From Roseomonas sp. (GTDB lineage: Bacteria; Pseudomonadota; Alphaproteobacteria; Acetobacterales; Acetobacteraceae): a stretch of DNA of 64,000 nucleotides. Below, one piece after another: positions 33,348-41,935 of the stretch. The stretch spans positions 1 to 64,000 of the forward strand of contig JAPSLO010000013.1 in NCBI GenBank assembly GCA_031180725.1. Reading direction: 5' to 3'. A model generated the notes under the pieces. That model saw nothing but the letters and a program-made list of their open reading frames with translations, had not been told where the DNA came from and searched no databases. Position 1 is the first letter of the stretch. Every line of letters starts with the position of its first letter. The position numbers were made by a program, and so were the translations under genes.

Positions 33348-34313
33348 TCAGCCGGCCCGGCGCACCGGCGTGGCCCGCACGGCACGCTGCACCGCCAGCA
33401 GCAACTCGGCGTGGACAGCAAGTTGGCTATCAAGCCGGCGCGTTACCTCGGCATAGGCTTCGCCCACGCTGCGCGCCCGCCCGCCTGTCATGAAGAGGCC
33501 GCGGTTCGCTGCGACCGCGGCCGGCGCGACCTCGGCACTGGATTGTTCGGGCCGCTGCGCCAACGCGACGAGGAAGCGGCGTGCACCGGTCGAACCCAGC
33601 AGGTGGACGAGGTAGAGGTCCGCTGGCCTCGGCTCTCGTCCCGTCCAGGTTGCCAGGTTGCTCCGCGCCCGGGCCATGCGCTCGGCCGCCAGCACGACGG
33701 ACAACGTGGGATCGCGCCGTAGTGCCAGGATGCGGTTGAGCCGTTGCGCATCCTTCACCGTCACACTGCCATCCTGGTCCGTTTCGACGGCCCTGGCATG
33801 GCGGGCCAGGCCATAGGCGGCGCCGTGGTCGCGCACGGCTTCCAGCCAGGCATCCCGCGTGAACTGCATCAGGCCGGTAGCGCTGCTCTCCCGGGCGCGC
33901 GCTGTCGTGATCAGACTGCTTTCCTGCGCCGCCATGGCGACCATCAGCGTTGCGCCCACGCCCTCGAAACGCGCGCCGCGCGCCAGGGCGTTGACAATGC
34001 CGGGTCTGGCAGCGGCCGGCGTGGCGGTACGGTTTGCGGTGGGTTGCCGGGTGGCAGTGCGCGTGCCTGCCGCATGACGCGGCTGTGTGGCCGGCCGCGC
34101 CACTCCAGAGCGGCTCGTGGCACGTGCCGGCCCGGCCTGCGCACGGGATGTGCTCATGGCTGCCTGGCGAGCCTCGCGCGCCTCGGCCCTGTCCGGAGGC
34201 AGGGCGCACAGGACAGTGCCGAGCATCACAGCCAGGCGGGCCAGCACAGTCCAGCAACAGGCCGACCCACGCTTCCGCGCGGGCGACCCTGATCGGTCCC
34301 ACGGCTGGTTCAT
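33348..34313 (-). CDS. lytic transglycosylase-like (SLT-fold) protein
   Basis: About 321 residues. An N-terminal membrane or signal segment (about 22-48) is followed by a Thr/Arg/Ala-rich low-complexity linker and a goose-lysozyme-like domain from about residue 115 (VAMAAQESSL with the catalytic Glu, then ESSATGLMQFT and DLYLVHLLG). It would cleave peptidoglycan glycan strands, e.g. to make room for an envelope structure. The start at ATG 34313 replaces a TTG one codon earlier. It converges on the secreted-gene run with a 6-base gap. Confidence 0.78.
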   Translation of the reverse strand: MNQPWDRSGSPARKRGSACCWTVLARLAVMLGTVLCALPPDRAEAREARQAAMSTSRAQAGPARATSRSGVARPATQPRHAAGTRTATRQPTANRTATPAAARPGIVNALARGARFEGVGATLMVAMAAQESSLITTARARESSATGLMQFTRDAWLEAVRDHGAAYGLARHARAVETDQDGSVTVKDAQRLNRILALRRDPTLSVVLAAERMARARSNLATWTGREPRPADLYLVHLLGSTGARRFLVALAQRPEQSSAEVAPAAVAANRGLFMTGGRARSVGEAYAEVTRRLDSQLAVHAELLLAVQRAVRATPVRRAG

Positions 34314-34323
34314 CAATGCTTGA

Positions 34324-34386
34324 ACGCCAGCTTGCTCCGGCCGTTGCAGGCCAGGATACCGGGCCCTTTCGCCTGGAAGCTGGCGT
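34324..34386 (+). promoter_or_regulatory. structured leader upstream of pqqA
   Basis: ACGCCAGCTT (34324-34333) is exactly complementary to AAGCTGGCGT (34377-34386), and inside it CCAGG (34351-34355) pairs with CCTGG (34372-34376) directly adjacent to the outer stem. A transcript from here could fold into a long interrupted hairpin ending about 50 bases before pqqA. Candidate leader regulation or operator. Confidence 0.4.
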
Positions 34387-34435
34387 GGGAGATGACTACA
34401 CTGCCACCCGTGACCAAGAATCCGAGGAGAACGTC

Positions 34436-34516
34436 GTGAGCTGGAAGACCCCGAAGATCGTCGAGATCGCCCTGGGTGCCGAGATCAACAGCTACGTCTG
34501 CGCCAAGGCGAAGTAG
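34436..34516 (+). CDS. pqqA: PQQ precursor peptide PqqA
   Basis: 26-residue peptide starting at GTG, with GAGGAG 6 bases upstream. It contains the conserved Glu-x-x-x-Tyr (GAEINSYVC), whose two residues are cross-linked by PqqE to become the PQQ skeleton. The sequence around it is very like PqqA of acetic acid bacteria. It is followed by a strong hairpin and then pqqBCDE. Confidence 0.95.
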   Translation: MSWKTPKIVEIALGAEINSYVCAKAK

Positions 34517-34523
34517 CGCATCT

Positions 34524-34551
34524 GCCCCGCGCACGGCAGTGTGCGCGGGGC
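34524..34551 (+). terminator. hairpin between pqqA and pqqB
   Basis: Perfect 11-bp stem (34524-34534 with 34541-34551), loop GGCAGT, no T-tract. It probably acts as partial terminator or mRNA stabiliser, giving more pqqA than pqqB-E transcript, as seen in other pqq operons. Confidence 0.7.
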
Positions 34552-34580
34552 GGCATGCTGCCGGCCATACGACCTGATCC

Positions 34581-35507
34581 ATGATTCGCGTCGTCGTCCT
34601 GGGCGCCGCGGCCGGTGGCGGCTTCCCGCAATGGAACTCCAACGCCGAAGCGTGCCGCCGCGCCCGGGCAGGTGACCCGGCTGCTCTGCCGCGCCATCAG
34701 GCCTCGGTCGCGGTCAGTGCTGACGGCCAGCAGTGGTACATCCTCAATGCCGCGCCGGACCTTCGCCAGCAGATTGCGGAGAATCCCTGCCTGCATCCAC
34801 GGGAAGGGTTGCGCTCCACTCCGATTGCCGGCGTGCTGCTGACCGGTGGCGAGGTGGACACGGTAGCGGGTCTGCTCACTTTACGAGAGAGACAGCCGCT
34901 GCGGCTGGTGGCCACCGCCGAGGTGCAGGCCCTACTTGCGGCCAACCCGATCTTCGAGGCGTTGAACCGCGAGATCGTGCCGCGCGAGACGGCACCGCTG
35001 AAGAGCTGGTTCAGCCTGCGCCGGGCCGACGGCGCCGGAACCGGGCTTTCCGCCATGCTCTTCCCCGTGCCCGGCAAGGTGCCGCTCTACATGGAACCTG
35101 GCGGCCATCCCGCACCGGAGGAGCCGGAAGGCATGACGGTGGGGGCGGCGATCAGCGACGGGCGCAGCCGGCTCTTCTACATTCCCGCCTGCGCCGCCAT
35201 GACCCCTGAACTGGCGGAGCTGCTGAGGGGCGCCGAGCTGGTCTTCTTCGACGGCACCCTGTGGCGCGATGACGAGATGATCCGCGCGGGCCTCGGCCCC
35301 AAGACAGGCCGGCGCATGGGACACATCTCCGTGGATGGCCCCGGCGGCACCATCGCGGCCTTCGCCGGGCTGGATGTGCGGCGCAAAATCCTGATCCACA
35401 TGAACAACTCCAACCCTGTCCTGCTGGCGGATTCGCCGGAGCGCGCGGCGGTGGAGGCCGCCGGCTGGCAGGTAGCGCAGGATGGCATGGAGATCACGCT
35501 GGCATGA
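34581..35507 (+). CDS. pqqB: PQQ biosynthesis protein PqqB
   Basis: 308 residues, metallo-beta-lactamase fold. The N-terminus VVVLGAAAGGGFPQWNSN is diagnostic. Later family motifs are FFDGTLWRDDEMI, GHISVDGPGG and ILIHMNNSNPVL. The enteric-type DHTTGLL motif appears here as VDTVAGLL and the enteric Cys cluster is reduced. PqqB is thought to hydroxylate the PqqA-derived Tyr before PqqC acts. The ATG lacks a strong ribosome site. The stop overlaps pqqC by ATGA. Confidence 0.96.
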   Translation: MIRVVVLGAAAGGGFPQWNSNAEACRRARAGDPAALPRHQASVAVSADGQQWYILNAAPDLRQQIAENPCLHPREGLRSTPIAGVLLTGGEVDTVAGLLTLRERQPLRLVATAEVQALLAANPIFEALNREIVPRETAPLKSWFSLRRADGAGTGLSAMLFPVPGKVPLYMEPGGHPAPEEPEGMTVGAAISDGRSRLFYIPACAAMTPELAELLRGAELVFFDGTLWRDDEMIRAGLGPKTGRRMGHISVDGPGGTIAAFAGLDVRRKILIHMNNSNPVLLADSPERAAVEAAGWQVAQDGMEITLA

Positions 35508-36244
35508 CCGCCCTGCTCTCGTCGGAGGAACTGGAAGCTGCGCTGCGCAGGATCGGCGTTGAGCGCTATCACAACTTGCACCCCTTCCACCGCGCGCTGC
35601 ACGGCGGCCAGCTGCAGAAATTCCAGGTCCAGGCCTGGGCACTGAACCGCTACTACTACCAGAGCCGCATTCCAGCGAAGGATGCCTACCTCGTCGCCCG
35701 CCTGCCGGATCCGGCGCTTCGCCGCCTTTGGCGCAGCCGGATCGAGGACCATGACGGCCATATCCAGCCGGAGGGCGTCGAGCAGGATGGCGGTATCGCG
35801 CGCTGGCTGAAGCTGACGGACGGGCTGGGGCTGGATCGGGATTATGTTATCTCCACCCGCGGAATCCTGCCTGGCACCCGCCATGCGGTGGATGCCTATG
35901 TCAATTTCGTCCGCGACCGGCCCATCCTGGAGGCCATCGCCTCCTCGCTGACCGAGATGTTCTCCCCTACCATCATCAGCGAGCGCGTGTCTGGCATGTT
36001 GCGGCACTACGACTTCATCGGTCCGGAGACGCTGGCCTATTTCACGCCGCGGCTGACCCAGGCGCCCAAGGATGTGGAATTCGCCCTGGCCTATGTGAAG
36101 GAACATGCCCGCACACCGGAGCAGCAGGAGGCAGTGCTGGAGGCGCTGCGATTCAAATGCGGGGTGCTCTGGGCGCAGCTCGACGCGCTGGCCTATGCCT
36201 ATGTCTCGCCAGGGCATATTCCGCCGGGTGCCTGGCGGCCATGA
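35504..36244 (+). CDS. pqqC: pyrroloquinoline-quinone synthase PqqC
   Basis: 246 residues of the cofactorless oxidase that performs the last ring closure and eight-electron oxidation in PQQ synthesis. Family signatures include RYHNLHPFHRALHGG, WALNRYYYQSRIPAKDA and RIEDHDG near the N-terminus, and a His/Arg-rich active site. It overlaps pqqB and pqqD by four bases each. It is separate from PqqD, unlike the fused PqqCD of methylotrophs. Confidence 0.97.
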   Translation: MTALLSSEELEAALRRIGVERYHNLHPFHRALHGGQLQKFQVQAWALNRYYYQSRIPAKDAYLVARLPDPALRRLWRSRIEDHDGHIQPEGVEQDGGIARWLKLTDGLGLDRDYVISTRGILPGTRHAVDAYVNFVRDRPILEAIASSLTEMFSPTIISERVSGMLRHYDFIGPETLAYFTPRLTQAPKDVEFALAYVKEHARTPEQQEAVLEALRFKCGVLWAQLDALAYAYVSPGHIPPGAWRP

Positions 36245-36519
36245 GCGCCATGATGGAGCAGGCTGTCCCGCGCTTCGCGACAGGCGTGCGCCTGCGCCAT
36301 GACAAGGTACGCGACGCCTGGGTACTGCTGGCCCCGGAACGGCTGTTCCAGCCGGATGATCACGCGATTGCGGTGCTGCAGCTAGTGGATGGCACGCGCA
36401 GCGCTGGCTCCATCATCGACGAGCTGGCACGTCGCTACGAGGCGCCGCGCGAGGAGATCGCGCGCGACGTGCTGGCAATGTTCGACGACCTAGCGGGCCG
36501 CGGCCTGATCCGCCGATGA
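36241..36519 (+). CDS. pqqD: PQQ peptide chaperone PqqD
   Basis: 92 residues. A small winged-helix RiPP-recognition protein that presents PqqA to the radical SAM enzyme PqqE. Typical motifs are RHDKVRDAWVLLAPE and DEL-x-x-RY. It overlaps both pqqC and pqqE by ATGA, so the three proteins are made in step. Confidence 0.95.
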   Translation: MSAMMEQAVPRFATGVRLRHDKVRDAWVLLAPERLFQPDDHAIAVLQLVDGTRSAGSIIDELARRYEAPREEIARDVLAMFDDLAGRGLIRR

Positions 36520-37613
36520 GTCTGGCCGCCGGGTCGATTGCGCCGCCCATGGCGCTCCTGGCGGAGCTCACGCATCGCTGCCCGCTGCAATGCCCCTACT
36601 GCTCCAATCCGCTGGAGCTGGACCGCATGGCGGCAGAGCTGGAGGCCGATGTCTGGAAACGCGTACTGGACCAGGCGGCGGCGCTCGGCGTACTGCAGGT
36701 GCATTTCTCCGGCGGGGAGCCACTGCTGCGGCGCGACCTGGAGGAGCTGGTCCGCCACGCACGATCCCTGGATCTCTATACCAATCTCATCACCTCCGGC
36801 GTCACGCTCACCGAAGCGCGGTTGGCGTCGCTGATCGAAGCCGGACTCGACCATGTTCAGCTCAGCCTCCAGGACGTGGCGGCGGAGAATGCCGACCGTA
36901 TCGGCGGCCTAAAGGGTGGGCACCGGCGCAAGCTGGACGTGGCCCGCATGATCGCGGCGGCGGATCTGGCACTGACCCTCAACTTCGTCGTGCATCGGCA
37001 GAATGTCGCGAATGTGCCGGAGATGATCGAGCTTGCCGCCGCGCTTGGCGCGCGGCGGGTGGAGATCGCGCACACGCAGTACTACGGCTGGGGGCTTCTG
37101 AACCGCGACGCGCTGCTGCCAAGCGCGGAACAGCTTCACGTGGCAACCGCCGCGGTGGAAGCAGGCCAGTCGCGCCATGCCGGCCGGATGGTGATCGACT
37201 ATGTGACACCAGACTACCACGCGACCCAGCCCAAGCCCTGCATGGGCGGCTGGGCGCGCCGCTTCATCAACATCACCCCCTCCGGCCGGGCGCTGCCCTG
37301 CCATGCGGCCGAGACCATCCGCACATTGCGCTTTCCCTCAGTGCAGGACATGCCGCTGGCCGAGATCTGGGAAGGTTCCGAGGCCTTCAACCGCTTCCGT
37401 GGCATCGGCTGGATGCCGGAGCCCTGCCGCGGATGCCCGATGAAGGAGGAGGATTGGGGCGGCTGCCGCTGCCAGGCGCTGGCGCTGCTGGGCGATGCGG
37501 CCGCGACCGATCCGGTCTGCACACGCTCGCCGCGGCATGACGCCGTGCAGTTGGCCCTGGCGGCGAGCACGGCGCCGGCGCCTGAATTCGCCTATCGTCG
37601 CAACCCGCGCTGA
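36516..37613 (+). CDS. pqqE: PqqA peptide cyclase PqqE (radical SAM/SPASM)
   Basis: 365 residues. The radical SAM cluster motif CPLQCPYC (C-x3-C-x2-C) is near residue 28. The SAM-binding GGEP is in HFSGGEPLL, and the C-terminal SPASM cysteines include CRGCPMKEEDWGGCRC and the final Cys in DPVC. It forms the C-C bond between Glu and Tyr of PqqA. Last gene of the pqqABCDE operon. Confidence 0.97.
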   Translation: MSLAAGSIAPPMALLAELTHRCPLQCPYCSNPLELDRMAAELEADVWKRVLDQAAALGVLQVHFSGGEPLLRRDLEELVRHARSLDLYTNLITSGVTLTEARLASLIEAGLDHVQLSLQDVAAENADRIGGLKGGHRRKLDVARMIAAADLALTLNFVVHRQNVANVPEMIELAAALGARRVEIAHTQYYGWGLLNRDALLPSAEQLHVATAAVEAGQSRHAGRMVIDYVTPDYHATQPKPCMGGWARRFINITPSGRALPCHAAETIRTLRFPSVQDMPLAEIWEGSEAFNRFRGIGWMPEPCRGCPMKEEDWGGCRCQALALLGDAAATDPVCTRSPRHDAVQLALAASTAPAPEFAYRRNPR

Positions 37614-38214
37614 GCGCCGCCTGCGTCTCAGCTGCCCGGCTTCAACGCCACCCCGATCTAGTCTGGGCGGCGCAAGTCAAGCTCCTTGTAGGCTGCCATC
37701 ACGTCTGTCAGCGGATCCACGCTGCCGGCCTTTGCCAGAGTCTTCACCGCCCAGGTGATCGCCTCGCGGGCGCATCGGCAGACTTTCACTGCATCCCCGT
37801 GGCATGGGACCTGGCCTTACAAGGTGTGACCTGCTGCACTTTCTGCGCGAAATTGGCCACCCTTCTTGACGGCCTCATTCGCCGCTGGGCCAGATTCGGC
37901 ATCTTATCACCTTAGTTGCCTCAACTAGGTCCTCCTCACTGGGCTCATCATCTCGACGTTGAGTTTGCATGCGCTCCCCGTTCGGTCGGCGTGACCGCCG
38001 ATGACAAAGACGGTGCGCGTCCTGCTGAGGAGCGCTCATTACGGCGGAAGTCCGACCCCCTACCGCTGGCCTACACCGCGACGACATCCTCTCACTTACC
38101 TGCGCCAATTGCGCGTCGAAGCGGGCGGTCGGGTAGATGTCCGAGAATGGGATTGCTGCGTAGGCGGCGACGAGCGCGGTCGGCATACGCGCGTCGTCTT
38201 TGCGAGCATTCGCC
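37614..38214. other. gene-poor interval with decayed fragments
   Basis: No complete gene is evident in these 600 bases. On the minus strand the frame ending at 37658 reads well for about 50 codons, with a fragment like LAKAGSVDPLTDVMAAYKEL, before an in-frame stop at 37817. A 103-codon minus-strand frame at 37875-38186 has no recognisable family. The base composition is less GC-biased than neighbouring genes, consistent with decayed or acquired sequence. Confidence 0.4.
37658..37816 (-). pseudogene. possible gene remnant
   Basis: Minus-strand frame open for about 52 codons, ending in a natural-looking tail (AAYKELDLRRPD then TAG). It has no start or ribosome site and is interrupted upstream by TAA. 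The fragment is too short to assign. Confidence 0.25.
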
Positions 38215-38571
38215 TCAATGCCGGCGCAGCGCCTTCTCCAGCTGGGCCTTGCTCATGCCGGATCGCCCGGGGATGCCGCGCCGCTTGGCCTGTTCGTAGA
38301 GCTCGGCGCGGCTTGTGCCGCCGGCACGCCCGCCGCTCTCTCCCTGCGCCTGGGCCGTCTCGCCATGGCTCTCTCGGCTTTTGGTGCGAGCCAGCTTGCG
38401 CCTGTTCTCCGATGGACTTTGCTGGTTGGAGGAGCCGGCCTCGCTGAGCGCGATGGCAACGGCCTGCTTGCGGCTGCGCACCCGGCGCCCCCTGGTTTCG
38501 AGTTCGCCGTGTTTGAATTCATGCATCACGCGACGGACGGTGGCCTTTTGCCCGCTGCTCTGCTTTGGCAT
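38215..38571 (-). CDS. DUF6496 / SAP-like small basic protein
   Basis: 118 residues. The N-terminal 50 residues match the DUF6496 pattern (VRRVMHEFKHGEL, then VRSRKQAVAIALSEAG). The C-terminus (ELYEQAKRRGIPGRSGMSK) resembles a SAP/Rho-N-like nucleic-acid-binding helix pair. The middle is Gln/Ser/Arg-rich and disordered. AGGAGGAGG about 9 bases upstream of ATG 38571 fixes the start. The function is unknown; likely a DNA- or RNA-associated small protein. Confidence 0.75.
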   Translation of the reverse strand: MPKQSSGQKATVRRVMHEFKHGELETRGRRVRSRKQAVAIALSEAGSSNQQSPSENRRKLARTKSRESHGETAQAQGESGGRAGGTSRAELYEQAKRRGIPGRSGMSKAQLEKALRRH

Positions 38572-38688
38572 CGTCTTGCACCTCCTCCTGTCCGGCGATG
38601 CGGCGGCATCCCGTCTCTGCATCGCAAGGCAGCAGGCGGGCTCCGGATGCCCCGCCGGGACCCCGCTCGCCGCCAATGGAGTGGTCCT

Positions 38689-39096
38689 TCAGCGGTGACT
38701 CATGCTGCGCTGCGCCTCCGCGCAGGCCTGCTCACAGCGGCGGCAGGCCTCGGTGCAGACACGGCAATGTTCGTGCATCTCCGCATGACGCCCGCATTCC
38801 TCGCCACAGAGCCGGCAGGCGGCTTCGCAAGCGGCCAGCATCTGCCGGATAATCTCCTCGTTTGACCCCGTCCGGCGGGAGGCGATGACCCCTGTCGCGG
38901 TGCAGACATCGGCGCAATCCAGGTTCAGCCGGATGCACTGGGTCAGCTCCCGGACCATCTCCTCTCCCAGGCAGGCATCGGCGCAGGAGGTGCAGATCTG
39001 CGCGCAATCGAAGCATTCTTCGATGCAGCGGATCAGCGCGTCGTTCGTGTTGCCGCGCACATGAGGGTGGGTGCGGATCATCTCCATTGCGTGCAT
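38689..39096 (-). CDS. four-helix-bundle copper-storage-type protein (Csp/DUF326)
   Basis: 135 residues with about 18 cysteines in C-x3-C and C-x2-C spacing along predicted helices (CIEECFDCAQICTSC, CRVCTEACRRCEQAC), the pattern of Csp proteins that bind many Cu(I) ions inside a four-helix bundle. There is no signal peptide, so it is a cytosolic Csp3-like form. GGAG lies 6 bases before ATG 39096. It is followed downstream by the DUF6496 gene. Confidence 0.88.
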   Translation of the reverse strand: MHAMEMIRTHPHVRGNTNDALIRCIEECFDCAQICTSCADACLGEEMVRELTQCIRLNLDCADVCTATGVIASRRTGSNEEIIRQMLAACEAACRLCGEECGRHAEMHEHCRVCTEACRRCEQACAEAQRSMSHR

Positions 39097-39256
39097 GTCG
39101 TGCTCCGAGGTGCCGGGGTGGTGCCGTGCCTGGACGCTTGCGGTCCTCCGACAGGTGGCAGGACCTGAACGGCGCCCGGCCAAGCAGGTTTGCTCGTCCG
39201 GCGCCGCGGGCCAGATCCGCACGCCCAAGCAAGCGCAAACTCTTGTTCGAGACAAA

Positions 39257-39268
39257 ATACATATGTAT
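39257..39268. promoter_or_regulatory. palindrome upstream of polyol dehydrogenase (candidate SorC-family site)
   Basis: ATACATATGTAT is a perfect 12-bp palindrome about 37 bases before the dehydrogenase start, and shares the TACAWWTG core with two sites in front of the SorC-type regulator and ABC operon. Confidence 0.5.
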
Positions 39269-39304
39269 TATCGGCGCCCTGCCCGGCCGGATGAGAGAGC
39301 CCTG

Positions 39305-40333
39305 ATGCGTGCCCTGTTCCTGCATGCCGCCCATGACGCCCGCGTCGCGCCCTTCAACCTGCGGGAGAAGCGGCCCGACGAGGTGATGCTGGATGTCGCG
39401 GGCGTCGGGCTCTGCGGCAGCGATCTGCACTACTACAAAGATGGCGGCATCGGCTCTGCGCAGATCCGGCAGCCTTTCGTGCCCGGCCATGAATTCGGCG
39501 GCTGGCTCTGCGAGGACGTGCCGGAGGCCGGCCTGAAGCGCGGCGCACTGGTGGCGGTGGACCCGAACCGGGCCTGCGGCCATTGCGCCCACTGTCATGC
39601 CGGGCACTTTAACCTCTGCCCCAATGTCGAATTCATCGGCGCCCCGCCGATTGATGGTGCGATGGCGAACCGTATCTGGGTGCCGCGGTCGCAGCTGGTC
39701 GCGCTGCCGGCGCATTTCACGCCGCTGGACGCCGTGATGCTGGAGCCGCTGGGAGTGGCGATCCATGCCGTGGACCTGGCCAAGCCGCGCCTGCTGGAAC
39801 GCGTGGCGCTGCTGGGCTGCGGGCCCATTGGCCTGCTGATTCTGCAGGTGCTGAAGGCCGCTGGCGCCGGGGAGGTGCTGGCCATCGACCCGCAGGCGCA
39901 CCGGCGTGAGCTGGCGCAGCGCCTGGGTGCGGACCGCGCTGGCGCCTCCGTGACGGAGCTGCGCGACTGGACTCAGGGCGAGGGAGCACCCCTGGTCATC
40001 GAGGCTACAAACTCTCCTTACGGCTTCCGCGATGCGGTGCTGGCAGCGCGTATCGGCGGCCGGGTGGTGCTGGTGGGCATCCCGGACGGCGACACCTACA
40101 CCCTGCCGGCGGCCGAGGCGCGGCGGCGCGGGTTGAAGATCAAGTTCTCCCGCCGCATGGGAGAGGTTTATCCTCGTGCCATCGCGCTGGTGCAGAACAG
40201 GAAGGTGGATGTCGCCTCGCTGGTCACCCGGAAATTCACACTGGAGGAAGCCCCGGAAGCCTTCCGCCTGCACGCCGAGGATGCTGAGGGCATGGTCAAG
40301 AGCCTCATCTTTCCCAACGGCACCGACCGCTGA
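39305..40333 (+). CDS. zinc-dependent polyol/sugar dehydrogenase (sorbitol/L-idonate dehydrogenase family)
   Basis: 342 residues. The catalytic-zinc region is GLCGSDLHYY with PGHEFGG, the structural-zinc loop is C-x2-C-x2-C-x7-C in CGHCAHCHAGHFNLC, and the Rossmann motif is LLGCGPIGLLI. It would oxidise a sugar alcohol or sugar acid with NAD(P). It is followed 6 bases later by an FGGY kinase, forming a catabolic pair (oxidise, then phosphorylate). The exact substrate is unknown. The start at 39305 is preferred over a long upstream extension. Confidence 0.9.
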   Translation: MRALFLHAAHDARVAPFNLREKRPDEVMLDVAGVGLCGSDLHYYKDGGIGSAQIRQPFVPGHEFGGWLCEDVPEAGLKRGALVAVDPNRACGHCAHCHAGHFNLCPNVEFIGAPPIDGAMANRIWVPRSQLVALPAHFTPLDAVMLEPLGVAIHAVDLAKPRLLERVALLGCGPIGLLILQVLKAAGAGEVLAIDPQAHRRELAQRLGADRAGASVTELRDWTQGEGAPLVIEATNSPYGFRDAVLAARIGGRVVLVGIPDGDTYTLPAAEARRRGLKIKFSRRMGEVYPRAIALVQNRKVDVASLVTRKFTLEEAPEAFRLHAEDAEGMVKSLIFPNGTDR

Positions 40334-40339
40334 GCGAAG

Positions 40340-41935
40340 GTGGAGCCCGTGAGCGGGGGGCTGCTGCTGGCGGTGGATGTCGGCACGCTCTCCGCGCGGG
40401 CGGGGCTGTTCGATGGCGCCGGCGCGCTGCTCGGCACGGCGGCCGCGCCCTTCGCGCTGCGTCGGCCGGCCGAGGGCTTCGCCCTGTATCGCATGGCGGA
40501 GATCTGGGGCGCGGTGGAGGCGGCCATGGCCGCCGTCCTGGTCTCGCATCCCGGTGCGGCGGCGCGGGTGGCAGGAATGGCCTTCGATGCCACCTCCTCG
40601 CTGGTGCTGGCGCATGAAGGCGCGGCCCCGCTACCGGATGGTTGCGATGTCTTCTGCTGGGCGGACCACAGCGGCGAATCCCTGACCGGCGAGATCGAAG
40701 CCAGCGGGGACCTGCTGCTGGCGCATACGGGCGGCACCATGTCGCCCGAACAGCATCTGCCGAAGCTGCTGGGCCTGGCGCGGCGCGACCCCGCGGCCTT
40801 CGCGCGCCTCAATGCGGCGCGCGATCTGTGCGACGAACTGGCATTCCGGGCGACGGGCGTGGAGATGCGGTCACTCTGCGGCTTGGCGGCCAAGTGGCCC
40901 TATCTGCCGGCCGAGCCCGATCCCTGGCGGCGCGGGCTGCTGGCGCGCCTGGGGGTGGAACGCATCGTGGAACTGGGCGGGCCGCCGCCGCAGCCGGTCG
41001 GGGCGCGGCATGGTGGGCTTCGGGCGGAGCTGGCGGCACGGCTGGGGCTGCAGGCCCACCTGCCGGTGGCCATCGGGCTTATCGATGCCGAGGCCGGCAC
41101 GCTCGGCGCCCTCGGCGCGGATTTCGCGGCAAGAACGAATGCGGTGATGGCGCTGATCGGCGGTACCTCCACCTGCATCATGACCTTCGCGCCGGACAAG
41201 CGGCTAGTGCCCGGCGTCTGGGGGCCCTTCAAGGACGCCGTCTTCCCCGGCTTCTGGCTGCATGAGGCTGGACAGTCGCTGACCGGCGCGGCGTTGGACC
41301 TGGTGCTGGAACAGCATCCTGCCGGGCCACGGCAGGCCAGCGCGGAAGCCCATGCGGCCACCTCCGCGGAGGTGCTGCGGCTACTGGCCACCGAAGGCAC
41401 CACCTTCGCCGCGCAGCGTCATATCGTGCCGGATTGGCTGGGCAATCGCTCACCGCTTGGCGATGGCGCGGTGCGGGCCATGGTGATGGGCCTGGGCGAG
41501 GAGCGTGACGCGCGCAGCTTCCACGAGGCGTATTACGCCACCGCTCGCGCCCTGGCACTGCAAGTGCGCCACATCGCGGACCATCTGGATGCGCATGGCT
41601 ATGCGATCAGCCGCGCGGCGCTTTCGGGTGGGCATGCACGCAACCCGCTGCTGCTGCGCCTCTATCGCGACGCGCTGGGACGGGAACTGGCGCTGCCACG
41701 CACGCCAGAGCCGGTGCTGCTGGGCACCGCCATGGTCGCCGCTGTGGGCGCTGGATTGCAGCCGGACCTGATGGCCGCGATGCGCGCGATGGATCCGGGG
41801 CAGGAGGTGCTGCGCCCCGATCCCGGCTGGGCTGGCGCGCATGAGGTCGCCTACCGCATCTACCGGCGACTGTTCGAAACCCGCAATGCGTTGCGGGCGG
41901 AGGTGGTGGCGCTGGCGGCTATGCCTTGTCGATGA
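40340..41935 (+). CDS. FGGY-family carbohydrate kinase (D-ribulokinase-like)
   Basis: About 531 residues. The N-terminal ATPase-fold motif is LAVDVGTLSARAGLFD. The ribulokinase-type pattern continues with FDATSSLVL, WADHSGES, TGGTMSPEQHLPKLL and RATGVEMRSLCGLAAKWPY, and the C-terminal domain has LIGGTSTC and ALSGGHARNPLL. It would phosphorylate the ketose made by the upstream dehydrogenase. GTG 40340 or GTG 40349 are both possible starts. The 3-prime end overlaps the convergent SorC-type regulator by 17 bases. Confidence 0.88.
   Translation: MEPVSGGLLLAVDVGTLSARAGLFDGAGALLGTAAAPFALRRPAEGFALYRMAEIWGAVEAAMAAVLVSHPGAAARVAGMAFDATSSLVLAHEGAAPLPDGCDVFCWADHSGESLTGEIEASGDLLLAHTGGTMSPEQHLPKLLGLARRDPAAFARLNAARDLCDELAFRATGVEMRSLCGLAAKWPYLPAEPDPWRRGLLARLGVERIVELGGPPPQPVGARHGGLRAELAARLGLQAHLPVAIGLIDAEAGTLGALGADFAARTNAVMALIGGTSTCIMTFAPDKRLVPGVWGPFKDAVFPGFWLHEAGQSLTGAALDLVLEQHPAGPRQASAEAHAATSAEVLRLLATEGTTFAAQRHIVPDWLGNRSPLGDGAVRAMVMGLGEERDARSFHEAYYATARALALQVRHIADHLDAHGYAISRAALSGGHARNPLLLRLYRDALGRELALPRTPEPVLLGTAMVAAVGAGLQPDLMAAMRAMDPGQEVLRPDPGWAGAHEVAYRIYRRLFETRNALRAEVVALAAMPCR

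Noticed and set aside
34581..35507. PqqB missing the enteric DHTTGLL histidine (reads VDTVAGLL)
   Set aside because: As I recall, alphaproteobacterial PqqB proteins generally have this variant, so it is probably clade-typical and not a defect.
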